Source: an uncultured Alphaproteobacteria bacterium (GTDB taxonomy: Bacteria > Pseudomonadota > Alphaproteobacteria > Rhodobacterales > Rhodobacteraceae). Taken from it: 64,000 nucleotides of DNA. The stretch lies in NCBI GenBank assembly GCA_902574225.1, contig CACGMO010000009.1:1-64000 (forward strand). Reading direction: 5' to 3'. Each line of letters starts with the position of its first letter. The first letter of the stretch is position 1. Shown here piece after piece: positions 53,622 to 62,175 of this stretch. The notes beneath the pieces are model-generated. The model was given only the letters and a program-made list of their open reading frames with translations. It did no database searches and was not told where the DNA came from. The position numbers and the translations under genes are program-made.

Positions 53622-54020
53622 CTAATTTCCTCCAGTGTGTTTTTTTAAGTGTTCCAAATCGCAAATATCTAGGCATTTGATGTTTGTTGCTTCAAGAACA
53701 ACTTTAGGTGCTTTACCTGCCAATCTAGCCTCTTCCCACCTTGCTGCACAAAGACACCAATGATCCCCATCCTTCAAACCTTCAAATTGATATTCTGGTC
53801 TAGGAGTAGATAGGTCATTTCCTCGTTCTTTTGAAAACTCAAGGAACTCCGTTGTCATTATTGCACAAACAGTATGACTGCCTATATCTCTCGGATCCCA
53901 GCTACAACAACCGTCTCTCAAAAACCCGGTTAATGGGTCACTAGAACAGGGTTCGAGTTTTGTGCCATTTACATTTAGTTGTGATTTTCTTGGGTCAAAG
54001 TACTCTTTTTCATCAAACAT
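53622..54020 (-). CDS. DUF2237 family protein
   Basis: 132 residues. The family is recognised from NVNGTKLEPCSSDPLTGFLRDGCC, then HTVCAIMTTEFLEFSK, and GDHWCLCAARWEEAR-type residues followed by LEATNIKCLD. Conserved cysteines (for example GCC and WCLCA) suggest metal or redox function, but the family's role is unknown. Coupled to the downstream membrane protein. Confidence 0.85.
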   Translation of the reverse strand: MFDEKEYFDPRKSQLNVNGTKLEPCSSDPLTGFLRDGCCSWDPRDIGSHTVCAIMTTEFLEFSKERGNDLSTPRPEYQFEGLKDGDHWCLCAARWEEARLAGKAPKVVLEATNIKCLDICDLEHLKKHTGGN

Positions 54021-54097
54021 ATTTCATACTCCTTAAAAACTTTTTAAGTTCTGTTTTTTTGTAACATTTAGGTAAATATACCAACCTGAAACTATAT

Positions 54098-54679
54098 CTA
54101 GCTGAAAGGGATAGTATTGTCATTTTTCTTACTTTGGTACTCGGCGGACAAACTGTCATATATTGACGATATACGCTCAGATATTTTCAATAAATCATCT
54201 CTGCTTGCTGGTTCTAGCATATCGATCTGCTCTTTTATTGCAAAACATTTCCAAAAATAATTTTCTCTACTATACGCTCCGTCCGACCTTCCAAATACTT
54301 CAGAAAGAATGTCTAAATCGTGAGCTATATTAAAAGCTTTTTTTGTATCTTCGTAATTAAAAAAAAAGTAAATAGTATTAAACCCGGCCCAAGTAATAGC
54401 TGATAAACACATTGGGCAAGGCTCATGTGTTGACAAAAATATGAGATCATCTGTGGACCTATTTTTGTTTTCAGCAAAAAATTTATTTAACGTAGATATT
54501 TCACCGTGAAAGAGCGGGTTTTCAGTTTCTTGATTAACCCCAATAGTCATAGTTGAATAATCACTTTTAGTTAGAATAGCACCTCCAAAAACTTTATTAC
54601 CTTTCGCAACACCTTTTTTTGTTTCTGGAATTATTTCTTCTTCGATGACTCTCAAAGCTCTTTCTATGAAATTTTTCAT
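54098..54679 (-). CDS. cytidine/deoxycytidylate-type deaminase family protein
   Basis: 193 residues. The zinc motif is H-G-E in LFHGEISTLNKFF and P-C-P-M-C in STHEPCPMCLSAI, as in guanine deaminase and tRNA-adenosine deaminase-like enzymes. A C-terminal helical extension of about 60 residues is longer than in TadA. Its ATG overlaps the pobA stop (ATGA), so it is probably co-translated with pobA; the meaning of this pairing is unclear. Confidence 0.85.
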   Translation of the reverse strand: MKNFIERALRVIEEEIIPETKKGVAKGNKVFGGAILTKSDYSTMTIGVNQETENPLFHGEISTLNKFFAENKNRSTDDLIFLSTHEPCPMCLSAITWAGFNTIYFFFNYEDTKKAFNIAHDLDILSEVFGRSDGAYSRENYFWKCFAIKEQIDMLEPASRDDLLKISERISSIYDSLSAEYQSKKNDNTIPFS

Positions 54680-55857
54680 AATGGTATGCCCACATAGTTT
54701 TCGGCAAAATGCGCTTGTGCAAAATTTGAGTGAGACAGATGTTCTAATTCACTAATTTTTATTTTCCTATCAAATTCTTTAGTCTCAGGAAACTCATGCA
54801 TCAAAGTAGTCATCCACCAACTAAATCGCACGGCTTTCCATATTCTATTCAAAGCCGTTTTAGAGTAGTTAAGTAATTTCTTATCACCCTCCCCTCTATA
54901 AAAGGATTTAAGGCCCTCTGATAAATAATGCACATCTGACACCGCTAGGTTCAAACCCTTAGCTCCAGTTGGAGGCACTATGTGAGCAGCGTCTCCAACT
55001 AGAAAGAGATTCCCATATTGAAGCGGCTCGACCACGAAACTCCTCAGGGGAGCAATAGATTTCTCAATTGAAGGACCAGTCCGCAAATTATCCTTTGCAT
55101 TCTCGGGTAGTCGTTTTATGAGTTCCTTCCAAAAATAATCATCCGGATAGTCCTCTGCTTTAGTATTCACATCACACTGAAGATAGTATCTTGAAAGATT
55201 ATTATTCCTCATAGAGCATAGGGCAAATCCATCACTAGTGTTGGCATAAATCAACTCATCACTGACGGGAGGGGTTTCAGACAAAATACCTAACCAGCCG
55301 AATGGATATATTCTTTCATACTCTTTTCTTTGGTTGAGAGGGATACGTTGCCTGCTAACGCCATGAAATCCATCACAGCCTACAATAAAGTCAGATACAA
55401 TTTTAATTTCTTTCCCAATTTCATCTTCAAATATTACCTCGGTCTTTGAAGATTTTGGATCGATTATATTTACGTTTTTCACTTGGAAAAAGATATTAGC
55501 CTCTCTTTCCTCCTGCTTTTGATATAAATCTTTTGTTACTTCAGTTTGTCCAAAAATTGTAACATTTTTACCAACGGTTTCTGAAAAAGAAACTCTGAAG
55601 CCTTTATTTTCTGATGAAAGGTAAGTACCTTCATGAACAAACCCATCAATATCAATTCTTTCACCTACACCTGCTCGTTTCAATATTTCTACAGTACCAC
55701 TCTCCAAAACACCTGCTCTTATTCTTGATAATACATGGCTTTTAGTGTGTTTTTCCAAGACGATGGTTTCTATGCCCTCATTCATGAGCAACTGGGATAA
55801 TAATAGACCTGAAGGACCACCACCTATAATCGTTACTTGTGTTTTGAAATCTACCAT
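54676..55857 (-). CDS. pobA: 4-hydroxybenzoate 3-monooxygenase
   Basis: 393 residues, essentially the length of Pseudomonas PobA (394). FAD motif G-G-G-P-S-G in TIIGGGPSGLLLS, the family RIRAGVLE substrate/FAD segment, IFGQTEVTKDL, and GDAAHIVPPTGAKGLNLA. It hydroxylates 4-hydroxybenzoate to protocatechuate with NADPH and O2. No SD precedes ATG 55857; a strong terminator lies 13 to 38 bases upstream of it and a 26-codon gene before that, which suggests read-through or attenuation control. Confidence 0.93.
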   Translation of the reverse strand: MVDFKTQVTIIGGGPSGLLLSQLLMNEGIETIVLEKHTKSHVLSRIRAGVLESGTVEILKRAGVGERIDIDGFVHEGTYLSSENKGFRVSFSETVGKNVTIFGQTEVTKDLYQKQEEREANIFFQVKNVNIIDPKSSKTEVIFEDEIGKEIKIVSDFIVGCDGFHGVSRQRIPLNQRKEYERIYPFGWLGILSETPPVSDELIYANTSDGFALCSMRNNNLSRYYLQCDVNTKAEDYPDDYFWKELIKRLPENAKDNLRTGPSIEKSIAPLRSFVVEPLQYGNLFLVGDAAHIVPPTGAKGLNLAVSDVHYLSEGLKSFYRGEGDKKLLNYSKTALNRIWKAVRFSWWMTTLMHEFPETKEFDRKIKISELEHLSHSNFAQAHFAENYVGIPL

Positions 55858-55863
55858 AATTAT

Positions 55864-55894
55864 AAAAAGCGAAGGAGGCTGTTGAGCCTCCTTC
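55864..55894 (-). terminator. intrinsic terminator between the 26-codon gene and pobA
   Basis: On the minus strand GAAGGAGGCT - CAAC - AGCCTCCTTC forms a perfect 10-bp GC-rich stem (55871-55894) followed by GC and five T (55864-55868). It is the strongest hairpin terminator in the window. It lies 19 bases after the stop of the small gene and 6 bases before the pobA ATG, so it must be passed for pobA expression from the upstream promoter. Confidence 0.85.
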
Positions 55895-55913
55895 GGTGAC
55901 TGACGATTTAGTG

Positions 55914-55994
55914 TCAGACCCCTTTTTTCCCCTCGAATGTTTTTGTCGAGAGGGTATCTATGTCTGCCACTATCATCGAATAATCACTAGACAT
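55914..55994 (-). CDS. 26-residue peptide gene with very strong ribosome site
   Basis: 27 codons including TGA. ATG 55994 is preceded by AAAGGAGGTGGTCC, the best SD in the window, six bases from the start. The peptide begins MSSDYSMIVADIDTLS and ends EGKKGV; it is acidic in its first half, basic at its end, and has no cysteine, signal peptide or membrane stretch. It is followed by an intrinsic terminator. A minus-strand TTGAGA / CATTAT pair (18-bp spacing) further upstream may be its promoter. Possible roles: leader peptide for pobA, modified-peptide precursor, or regulatory peptide. Confidence 0.65.
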   Translation of the reverse strand: MSSDYSMIVADIDTLSTKTFEGKKGV

Positions 55995-56135
55995 TGGACC
56001 ACCTCCTTTCAGTTGTTAAACTCTGATGTATAATGTAAGCTAAATTGTATTCTTCTCAAACTATAAAATTTATAATTGATTTAAAGGTCAGAAATTACAG
56101 TTTAAAGAAACTACAAAGCTATTGGATAAGTCGAG

Positions 56136-56567
56136 ATGTCTATTGAAAAAGCTCTGATTGAGGCCGTAATGAAGGTCTACCAAAGCAAAGGTGTTGGAAA
56201 ATTTTTCTCAATTAAATTTTTGGAGGAAACTGATGGCGAATTTGTTTTTGAAGTGTGCTTTCCTCATGATTGTTTAAACCCTCAAGGAAATGTACAGGGT
56301 GGAATGATTACTAGCGTACTAGACGATTGCACTGCACTATGTGTTTTGTTTTCTACTAAAGGCAAAAGATTTCCCAACACAACGGACTTCCACACAACAT
56401 TCCATCGGCCGTTATTGCTAGAGACTGCAATAATAAAGGCATCCATATTGAAAATGGGCAAAAATATCGTTTCTGTAGAGGGTAAGGTTTTTAAAGAAAA
56501 GAATACATTAGTGGCTTCCTGTCTTCATACAGGGTTCCTTTTCGATACGCACGGAATGAATAAATAG
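56136..56567 (+). CDS. PaaI-family hotdog thioesterase
   Basis: 143 residues, single hotdog domain with the QGNVQGG-like element (NPQGNVQGGMITSVLDDCTAL), where the aspartate of the LDD segment is the probable catalytic residue, and TTFHRPLL. Hydrolyses acyl- or aryl-acyl-CoA. It is monocistronic on the plus strand, between the 26-codon gene (divergent) and the convergent SMR gene. Confidence 0.85.
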   Translation: MSIEKALIEAVMKVYQSKGVGKFFSIKFLEETDGEFVFEVCFPHDCLNPQGNVQGGMITSVLDDCTALCVLFSTKGKRFPNTTDFHTTFHRPLLLETAIIKASILKMGKNIVSVEGKVFKEKNTLVASCLHTGFLFDTHGMNK

Positions 56568-56578
56568 TTTTTAGTAAT

Positions 56579-56917
56579 CTATTTGGGTAATGTTATATTC
56601 GTATTTACGAGAACAACACCAGTAACTATTAGAGCTAATCCAATCATAGACAAAAAGTTGAGAGATTGATTGAAAGCAAAATAAGATACTAGAGCCAAAG
56701 TGAAAATTCCTAATCCACTCCAAGTAGCATACATGATCGCAATAGGGATAAAGTTAACAACAATTGACAAAAAGTAAAAGGAAACACCATATAGTAGCGC
56801 TAGCGATATAGTAGCTTTTACGTTTGTAAAATTTTGAGACGCGGGTAACAAAAGGGTGCCACTTACCTCAAAGACAATCGCAGCTAGTAGGCAGAGATAT
56901 GCCGTTATTGGTTGCAT
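56579..56917 (-). CDS. small multidrug resistance (SMR/EmrE) efflux protein
   Basis: 112 residues, four helices. The key membrane glutamate is E17 in IVFEVSGT, and YATWSGLG (helix 3) matches the family. A proton-coupled efflux pump for cationic drugs or, in other subgroups, guanidinium. Starts 3 bp after the TPR gene, forming a two-gene minus-strand unit. Confidence 0.88.
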   Translation of the reverse strand: MQPITAYLCLLAAIVFEVSGTLLLPASQNFTNVKATISLALLYGVSFYFLSIVVNFIPIAIMYATWSGLGIFTLALVSYFAFNQSLNFLSMIGLALIVTGVVLVNTNITLPK

Positions 56918-56920
56918 TTT

Positions 56921-57487
56921 TTACAAGCTCTTTCCATATATTTTGTTTTCTAGCATAGGCAAAAACCTTTTACTATCCTCATTAAAGGGATCGATCTCAG
57001 TCAGCCTCTTGTATGATTTATACGCTTCAAGAAAATCACTATTGTGAATATGAATTAGCCCAGAACCAGATATCGCTCCGAAGTGACGTGGCTGTCTTTT
57101 AAGCACTTCCTCAATATCTTTAAGTGACCCATAGAAATCACCCAATAAAAATTTTACCGTCGCCCTTTTATTCCATCCTTCTACATAATCCGGATCTAAT
57201 TCAATTATTTCGCTAAACGCAATCTTTGCTTCTTCTAGTTTTCCAGTATTGAATAAGTCTAATGCCTCATTGACCTTGCTCTTATTTGTTTTATCGATAT
57301 ACCCTTCTAACCACAAACTCCAAACTTCTCTTCTTATAAGCCCTGAGTTAGAGGGGCTTGATGAATATGCTAGTTTATCAAGGAGTGTTTCTATTCTGCT
57401 TTTCTCGTTTGATGAGAGAGAAAGTGACGTGATTGAAAAGGTAAAGCAGATAGCAAAGCAGCATATGTATATTAGTTTTTTTTCCAT
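56921..57487 (-). CDS. secreted TPR-repeat protein
   Basis: 188 residues with a signal-like N-terminus (IYICCFAICFTFSITSLS) and three TPR-type repeats: ALDLFNTGKLEEAKIAFSEI, GWNKRATVKFLLGDFYGSL and ISGSGLIHIHNSDFLEAYKS, each with the usual W/L-G-Y-A-F-A-P spacing. Probably periplasmic and a scaffold. Precedes the SMR gene and is divergent from cofD by 162 bp. Confidence 0.8.
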   Translation of the reverse strand: MEKKLIYICCFAICFTFSITSLSLSSNEKSRIETLLDKLAYSSSPSNSGLIRREVWSLWLEGYIDKTNKSKVNEALDLFNTGKLEEAKIAFSEIIELDPDYVEGWNKRATVKFLLGDFYGSLKDIEEVLKRQPRHFGAISGSGLIHIHNSDFLEAYKSYKRLTEIDPFNEDSKRFLPMLENKIYGKSL

Positions 57488-57649
57488 TTAAATATGGGTG
57501 CAAATTTATTTCTTTTTTAACTTAGCATAATATTGTTTTTTTCAAGTAAGAATTTGAAAACACTATCAACTGTTTACATTTAACTTCAGCTGAGTTAGTT
57601 GTACTCACTTTCGGAGACTAAAAAATAAAGATTACCGACTTCAACGAAA

Positions 57650-58591
57650 ATGAAAAGATCTATCAAAAATATCGTTCTCATAGCAGGAGGTGTAGGCGGT
57701 GCAAAATTAGCAGAGGGACTACATTCCATAAAAAATATAAATCTCGCTATCATTGGTAACATTGCAGATGACGATGAGTTCCATGGGCTAAGAGTTTCTC
57801 CAGATATAGATACCTTAACATATACACTTTCAGGTATGGTGAACCGAAAGCAAGGATGGGGAGTAAAGAAAGACACCTATAAAACGCTCTCAATGTTAAA
57901 TAAATTAGGCGAAGAAACCTGGATGTCTTTAGGTGACCTTGACTTTGGTCTTCATATTTACAGACAGCTTAGACTATTAAAAGATCACCGCCCGACAATT
58001 ATCGCGAACGAGATCGCTAAAAAATTTGGGATAACGGCAGATATAATCTTACCGACTGACGACAAAATAAGAACAAAGGTACAGACTAAGACGGGTTGGA
58101 TATCATTTCAAGAATATTTTGTCAAAAAACGTTGTTCACCGAAAATTATAAAACTTAAATACACCGGAATTAAATCAGCCAAAATTACCAAAGAGGCAAA
58201 AAAAGCACTTTTTAACGCTGAACTCATAATTATTGCTCCCTCAAATCCTTTAGTAAGCATAAAACCAATACTTGAAATACCTGGGTTTAAATCGATCATT
58301 AAAAAAAATAATAAGAAGGTGATAGCAATAAGTCCGTTGATCCAAGGAAAGGCTGTAAAAGGACCCGCAACAAAAATGCTTAAACAATTAGGTTTCAAGC
58401 CAAATTCTTTTTCTTGTATGCAGATATACAAAGATATTTGCAAATCATTCATTCTCGATAGGTCCGATGAAGGACTGAAGAAACAATTTGTCTCGCTAAA
58501 TCAGAAACCTATATTTACTAATACCCTGATGACATCTCTTGCAGACAAGAAAAGACTAGCTAAGTTCATTATTAACCAACCTATTGATTGA
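57650..58591 (+). CDS. cofD: 2-phospho-L-lactate transferase (CofD/FbiA)
   Basis: 313 residues. The glycine-rich GGVGGAKLAEGL at the N-terminus, IGNIADDDEFHGLRVSPDIDTLTYTLSG, IIIAPSNPLVSIKPIL and VIAISPLIQGKAVKGPATKML are family signatures. Transfers the phospholactyl (or related) group from the activated GDP donor to Fo, forming F420-0. First gene of the F420 cluster; ATG 57650 lacks a strong SD. The guanylyltransferase (cofC/fbiD) and Fo synthase (cofGH) are not in the window. Confidence 0.93.
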   Translation: MKRSIKNIVLIAGGVGGAKLAEGLHSIKNINLAIIGNIADDDEFHGLRVSPDIDTLTYTLSGMVNRKQGWGVKKDTYKTLSMLNKLGEETWMSLGDLDFGLHIYRQLRLLKDHRPTIIANEIAKKFGITADIILPTDDKIRTKVQTKTGWISFQEYFVKKRCSPKIIKLKYTGIKSAKITKEAKKALFNAELIIIAPSNPLVSIKPILEIPGFKSIIKKNNKKVIAISPLIQGKAVKGPATKMLKQLGFKPNSFSCMQIYKDICKSFILDRSDEGLKKQFVSLNQKPIFTNTLMTSLADKKRLAKFIINQPID

Positions 58592-58686
58592 TTTTCAAAA
58601 AAACTTTAGAACTTTTTCGAAAAGGTTAATAACAGATTTGGATCTGTAACATGCATAATTGCAATTTAGGGTAGCTATTAAAGAAA

Positions 58687-59466
58687 ATGTCAAATTCAAT
58701 GTTAAATTTAAATATTATTCCGAATATTCCTGACATCGAAATAGGTGACGACATTAGTGGCATCCTAATTTCTGCTTTAAACAAATCTTCTATGTGTCTG
58801 AAAGAATTTGACGTTATTTGTATAGCACATAAAATATTTTCAAAAGCTGAGGGATGCATAATAGAATTAAAAGAAATTTCTCCCTCGGAAAAAGCAATCG
58901 AACTTGGGAAAAGCCTTAACAAGGACCCAAGAAAGGTCGAAGTCGTATTGCAAGAAAGTAACAATATTATTCGCTCCTTTAAAAGAGAGAAACAAAATGA
59001 AGGAACTCTCATCTGCCAGCATAAACTTGGATTTATCTGCGCTAATGCAGGAGTTGATGAGTCTAATATAGGATGTCAGGAAACAGTGATTACCGTCCCA
59101 AAAAATCCTGATCTTAGTGTTCAAGTTTTAAGAGAAAAACTTAAAAATCACTTTAATTTGGAGAACTTGGGGATAGTTATGAGCGATACCTTTGGAAGAC
59201 CGTGGAGAATTGGACAGGTCAATGTTGCTATTGGTGTCTCAGGACTACCGGCAACAAAAAAAAAGCAGGGAACTAGCGATGCTTGGGGAAATCAATTATA
59301 CGTGACAGAACCAGCTTTTTGTGATGAAATAGCAGCATCTTCAGGGCTTCTTATGAGCAAAGCAGGGAAATGTCCTGCTATTTTATTGAGAGGACTTAGC
59401 TGGAGTGGCAAGCATGGCTCTGCAAATGACATTCTGCGTAAACAAAATGAGGATATGTTTAGATGA
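58687..59466 (+). CDS. cofE: coenzyme F420-0:L-glutamate ligase
   Basis: 259 residues. CofE marks: [13 protein letters not shown] (VxxKxxSKxEG-like), [12 protein letters not shown], and [18 protein letters not shown], which binds metal and GTP phosphates. Adds the glutamate tail to F420-0. The length equals single-domain archaeal/proteobacterial CofE, not the mycobacterial FbiB fusion, so any nitroreductase step is separate. The stop overlaps the next gene by 4 bp (ATGA). Confidence 0.93.
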   Translation: MSNSMLNLNIIPNIPDIEIGDDISGILISALNKSSMCLKEFDVICIAHKIFSKAEGCIIELKEISPSEKAIELGKSLNKDPRKVEVVLQESNNIIRSFKREKQNEGTLICQHKLGFICANAGVDESNIGCQETVITVPKNPDLSVQVLREKLKNHFNLENLGIVMSDTFGRPWRIGQVNVAIGVSGLPATKKKQGTSDAWGNQLYVTEPAFCDEIAASSGLLMSKAGKCPAILLRGLSWSGKHGSANDILRKQNEDMFR

Positions 59467-60131
59467 AGTTATCAATTATTGGAGGAACTGGACCCCAAGG
59501 GAAAGGCCTCGCCCTTAGATTTGCTAAGGCAGGTTTCGAAGTTGCTTTAGGATCACGTGATGAATCCAGAGCTATCGAAGTTGCAGATAGTTTAACATCA
59601 AAAAACCAAAACCTCTTGGGGTCAATAATTGGGCTTTCGAATAGCGAAGCAATAGCATTCACGGACAAGTTTGTAATATTTTCAGTACCTTGGAGTGGTC
59701 ACAACAATACACTTTCTCAAATCAAAGGCATGCTAGCCGATAAGATACTTGTTGATATAGTAGTTCCATTGGAAGACGGAAACCCCAGAAAAGTAGCTAT
59801 GCCCCCTGAAGGCTCAGCTACAGAAGCAGCCCAAGCCATATTAGGATCTGACATACCAGTAGTTGGCGCCCTCCATAATGTTTCCGCGAATACACTAAAT
59901 CACCTAGAGAAAAAAATTAATTGTGATATCTTGGTATGTGGGAACAATTTGGATGCTAGGTTAGATACTATAGAATTGTTAAAAAACTTAGAAGTCGAAG
60001 CTTACAATGCTGGTGATGCAACATCAGCGAGATGTTTAGAGGCTATAACGCCTATATTGATCAGAATAAATATGTCTAAAGCGGTGCCTTTTTCACATGC
60101 TGGAATAAAAATTTGGCCACCGGAGGAATAA
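59463..60131 (+). CDS. npdG: NADPH-dependent F420 reductase
   Basis: 222 residues. N-terminal Rossmann [11 protein letters not shown] and a NADPH-type phosphate pocket G-S-R-D-E-S-R-A, then FSVPWSGH and a C-terminal [14 protein letters not shown]. Family members move hydride between NADPH and F420, supplying or draining F420H2. Translationally coupled to cofE; 13 bp before the LLM gene. Confidence 0.92.
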   Translation: MKLSIIGGTGPQGKGLALRFAKAGFEVALGSRDESRAIEVADSLTSKNQNLLGSIIGLSNSEAIAFTDKFVIFSVPWSGHNNTLSQIKGMLADKILVDIVVPLEDGNPRKVAMPPEGSATEAAQAILGSDIPVVGALHNVSANTLNHLEKKINCDILVCGNNLDARLDTIELLKNLEVEAYNAGDATSARCLEAITPILIRINMSKAVPFSHAGIKIWPPEE

Positions 60132-60144
60132 AAAGGAGGAAGTT

Positions 60145-61146
60145 ATGGAATTTGCAATTTGTTTTAAAGGGTTTGTTCAACCAGATCGAGCAAAAGCGCT
60201 GGTTAGATTGGCTGAGAGCGCTGGATTCACATATTGCTGGTTCTACGATAGCCACATCCTTTGGAGAGAAAGCTTTGCTCAAATGGCTATGTGTATGGAA
60301 CACACAAAAAAAATGCGGTTTGGACCATGTGTAACCAATCCCAATACTAGAGACTGGTCTTTAGCGGCATCAATGTTTGGCTCACTAGCTCTACAATCGA
60401 ATGGACGATTTGATATCGGTGTTGGAAGAGGAGACAGCGCTGTTCGCGTAATGGGAAAGAAGCCTGCGAACCTAGCACGAATGGAAGAATTTATTTTAAA
60501 AGTAAAGGCAATGGTTAAGGGGGAAGAAGTCCAGTATGGTGATGTTCCTAACCCAATTCAATTTCCATGGGCAGAAGGATATGATTTGCCAGTCTGGGTA
60601 GCTGCATATGGGCCAAAGGCTCTTACATCTGCAGGAAAAGTTGGAGATGGTTTGGTGCTTCAAATTGCTTCTCCAACCGTTTGCAAATGGCTAAGAGATC
60701 AAGCAGTGAAAGCAGGAGAAGAACATGGACGTGATATGTCAGACTATAAGGTAATGGTGGCTGCACCTGCTTACTTTGGAGACAGAGCAGAAAGTATTGA
60801 GAAAGTAAAGTGGTTTCCCGCTATGGTTGGAAATCACGTAGCTGACATAGTTGAGAAGTATGGTGAAGATAATAAGGACATTCCCAACAGCCTTACGGAC
60901 TATATCAAAGATCGCCGCGGCTATGATTACTCTAAACATGGCCAGAGCGATAATCCCTATTTAGAATTTATCACAGACGAAATAGTTGAAGAATTTTGTG
61001 TTTTGGGAACCGCTGATCAACATGTAAAAAAACTAAAAACGTTGAAAGATCTCGGAGTAACCCAATTCAATATTTATCTGGATAGTGGAGACGAGGAAAG
61101 AATTATCGCAGAATACGGCGAAAATGTTATACCAGCTTTTTCATAG
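60145..61146 (+). CDS. F420-dependent luciferase-like oxidoreductase (CPS_4043-like family)
   Basis: 333-residue LLM-class TIM-barrel enzyme. Relevant stretches are CWFYDSHILWRESFAQM, GPCVTNPNTRDW, GRFDIGVGRGDSAVRVMG and LPVWVAAYGPKAL. ATG 60145 is fixed by AAAAGGAGGAAGTT. It resembles methylenetetrahydromethanopterin reductase and the proteobacterial clade I recall as the TIGR03842/CPS_4043 family, described as often the sole F420-dependent LLM in such genomes with unknown function. Likely uses F420H2 or F420 for hydride transfer to a substrate handled by the downstream enzymes. Confidence 0.88.
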   Translation: MEFAICFKGFVQPDRAKALVRLAESAGFTYCWFYDSHILWRESFAQMAMCMEHTKKMRFGPCVTNPNTRDWSLAASMFGSLALQSNGRFDIGVGRGDSAVRVMGKKPANLARMEEFILKVKAMVKGEEVQYGDVPNPIQFPWAEGYDLPVWVAAYGPKALTSAGKVGDGLVLQIASPTVCKWLRDQAVKAGEEHGRDMSDYKVMVAAPAYFGDRAESIEKVKWFPAMVGNHVADIVEKYGEDNKDIPNSLTDYIKDRRGYDYSKHGQSDNPYLEFITDEIVEEFCVLGTADQHVKKLKTLKDLGVTQFNIYLDSGDEERIIAEYGENVIPAFS

Positions 61147-61183
61147 GATGCCTAAGATATTGTAAAAAAGACATTCTTCTATT

Positions 61184-61230
61184 CTCAGCTTTAAAAGACT
61201 GCATAACAAACAAAGCTCAGGATATTTTTT
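61184..61230 (+). terminator. stem-loop with T-run after the LLM gene
   Basis: CTCAGCTTT (61184-61192) pairs with AAAGCTCAG (61212-61220) over eight of nine positions, followed after four bases by T6 (61225-61230). The 19-base loop is long, so strength is moderate. It may separate or attenuate expression of the DMT and hydantoinase genes downstream. Confidence 0.4.
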
Positions 61231-61244
61231 AGGTTAATTAGCTC

Positions 61245-62156
61245 TTGATAAAAAAAATATCGTTAGAGACATCAGAGGTTTGGGGACACGGAGCAATGCT
61301 CCTTTTCTCCTTATGTGTGTCAGTGTCTTATATTTTAGGAGCAATGGTTGCAAATGACATAGAACCAGGAGCTATAACAGCAGCAAGGTTTTTGATAGGG
61401 GCAAGTGTAATGGGAACATTATTATTTATTTCAAAAAACCTAAAGAAAGAGGACTTCAAAAAACCATGGCGATTTCTCATTCTAGGATCAAGCATAGTTA
61501 TCTATTTTGTTTTAATGTTCGAAGCACTAAAAACAGCTTCTTCTCTATCACTAGCTGTAGTTTTCACTCTTACCCCTTTTATTGCGCTTTTTTTTGAATA
61601 TTTTTTAAAGAAAAAAGTGACCCTCAAGGCCTTCCTGGCGATTTCTCTTGGCGCAATGGGAGCAATTTGGGTAATTTTTGAAGGCAATCTAGAAAACCTT
61701 TTAACATTTAAAATAGGCTATGGTGAACTACTCTTTTTTTGGGGGTGTGTTGGCCATGCTTTATACGCTATTTTAATCCCAGTTCTTAACAAAGGGGAGA
61801 ATGCAGCATCGCAAACCTTAGGAACTTTGAGTGCTGGATTCCTACTACTTATTTTAATTTTTACCAATGATGTTGTAGAAACAAATTGGACTAGCCTGTC
61901 TCCATTAATTTGGATAACTATAATTTACTTGGCTACAATTGCGACAGCTTTTACTTTTTTCTTAATCCAGTTTGCAGCGAAAAGAATAAGCGCTTCAAAA
62001 GTAATGGCCTACACCTATGCTGTTCCTTTTTGGGTGGCATTAGGAGAGATAATTATTAACTCTAGCTTTCCAAATACAAACATAATTTTTGGAGGCTTTA
62101 TAATTGCCTTTGCATTATTAGTGCTAATTAGTGATAATACAAAAGCGAGGATTTAA
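61245..62156 (+). CDS. DMT-superfamily transporter (EamA)
   Basis: About 303 residues, ten hydrophobic helices in two EamA repeats (VSYILGAMVANDIEPGAITAAR, then WGCVGHALYAILIPV). Start TTG 61245; ATG 61296 is an alternative. It lies between the F420 enzyme and the hydantoinase-type genes, on the same strand with a 19-bp gap to the next gene, so transport of a substrate or product of the pathway is likely. Confidence 0.82.
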   Translation: MIKKISLETSEVWGHGAMLLFSLCVSVSYILGAMVANDIEPGAITAARFLIGASVMGTLLFISKNLKKEDFKKPWRFLILGSSIVIYFVLMFEALKTASSLSLAVVFTLTPFIALFFEYFLKKKVTLKAFLAISLGAMGAIWVIFEGNLENLLTFKIGYGELLFFWGCVGHALYAILIPVLNKGENAASQTLGTLSAGFLLLILIFTNDVVETNWTSLSPLIWITIIYLATIATAFTFFLIQFAAKRISASKVMAYTYAVPFWVALGEIIINSSFPNTNIIFGGFIIAFALLVLISDNTKARI

Positions 62157-62175
62157 AATTTGTTAAGAGGATCGA

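Noticed and set aside
55914-55994. Idea that the 26-codon gene is pqqA or a mycofactocin precursor
   Set aside because: It lacks the Glu-x3-Tyr of PqqA and a Val-Tyr end, and no radical SAM or pqq/mft gene is in the window.
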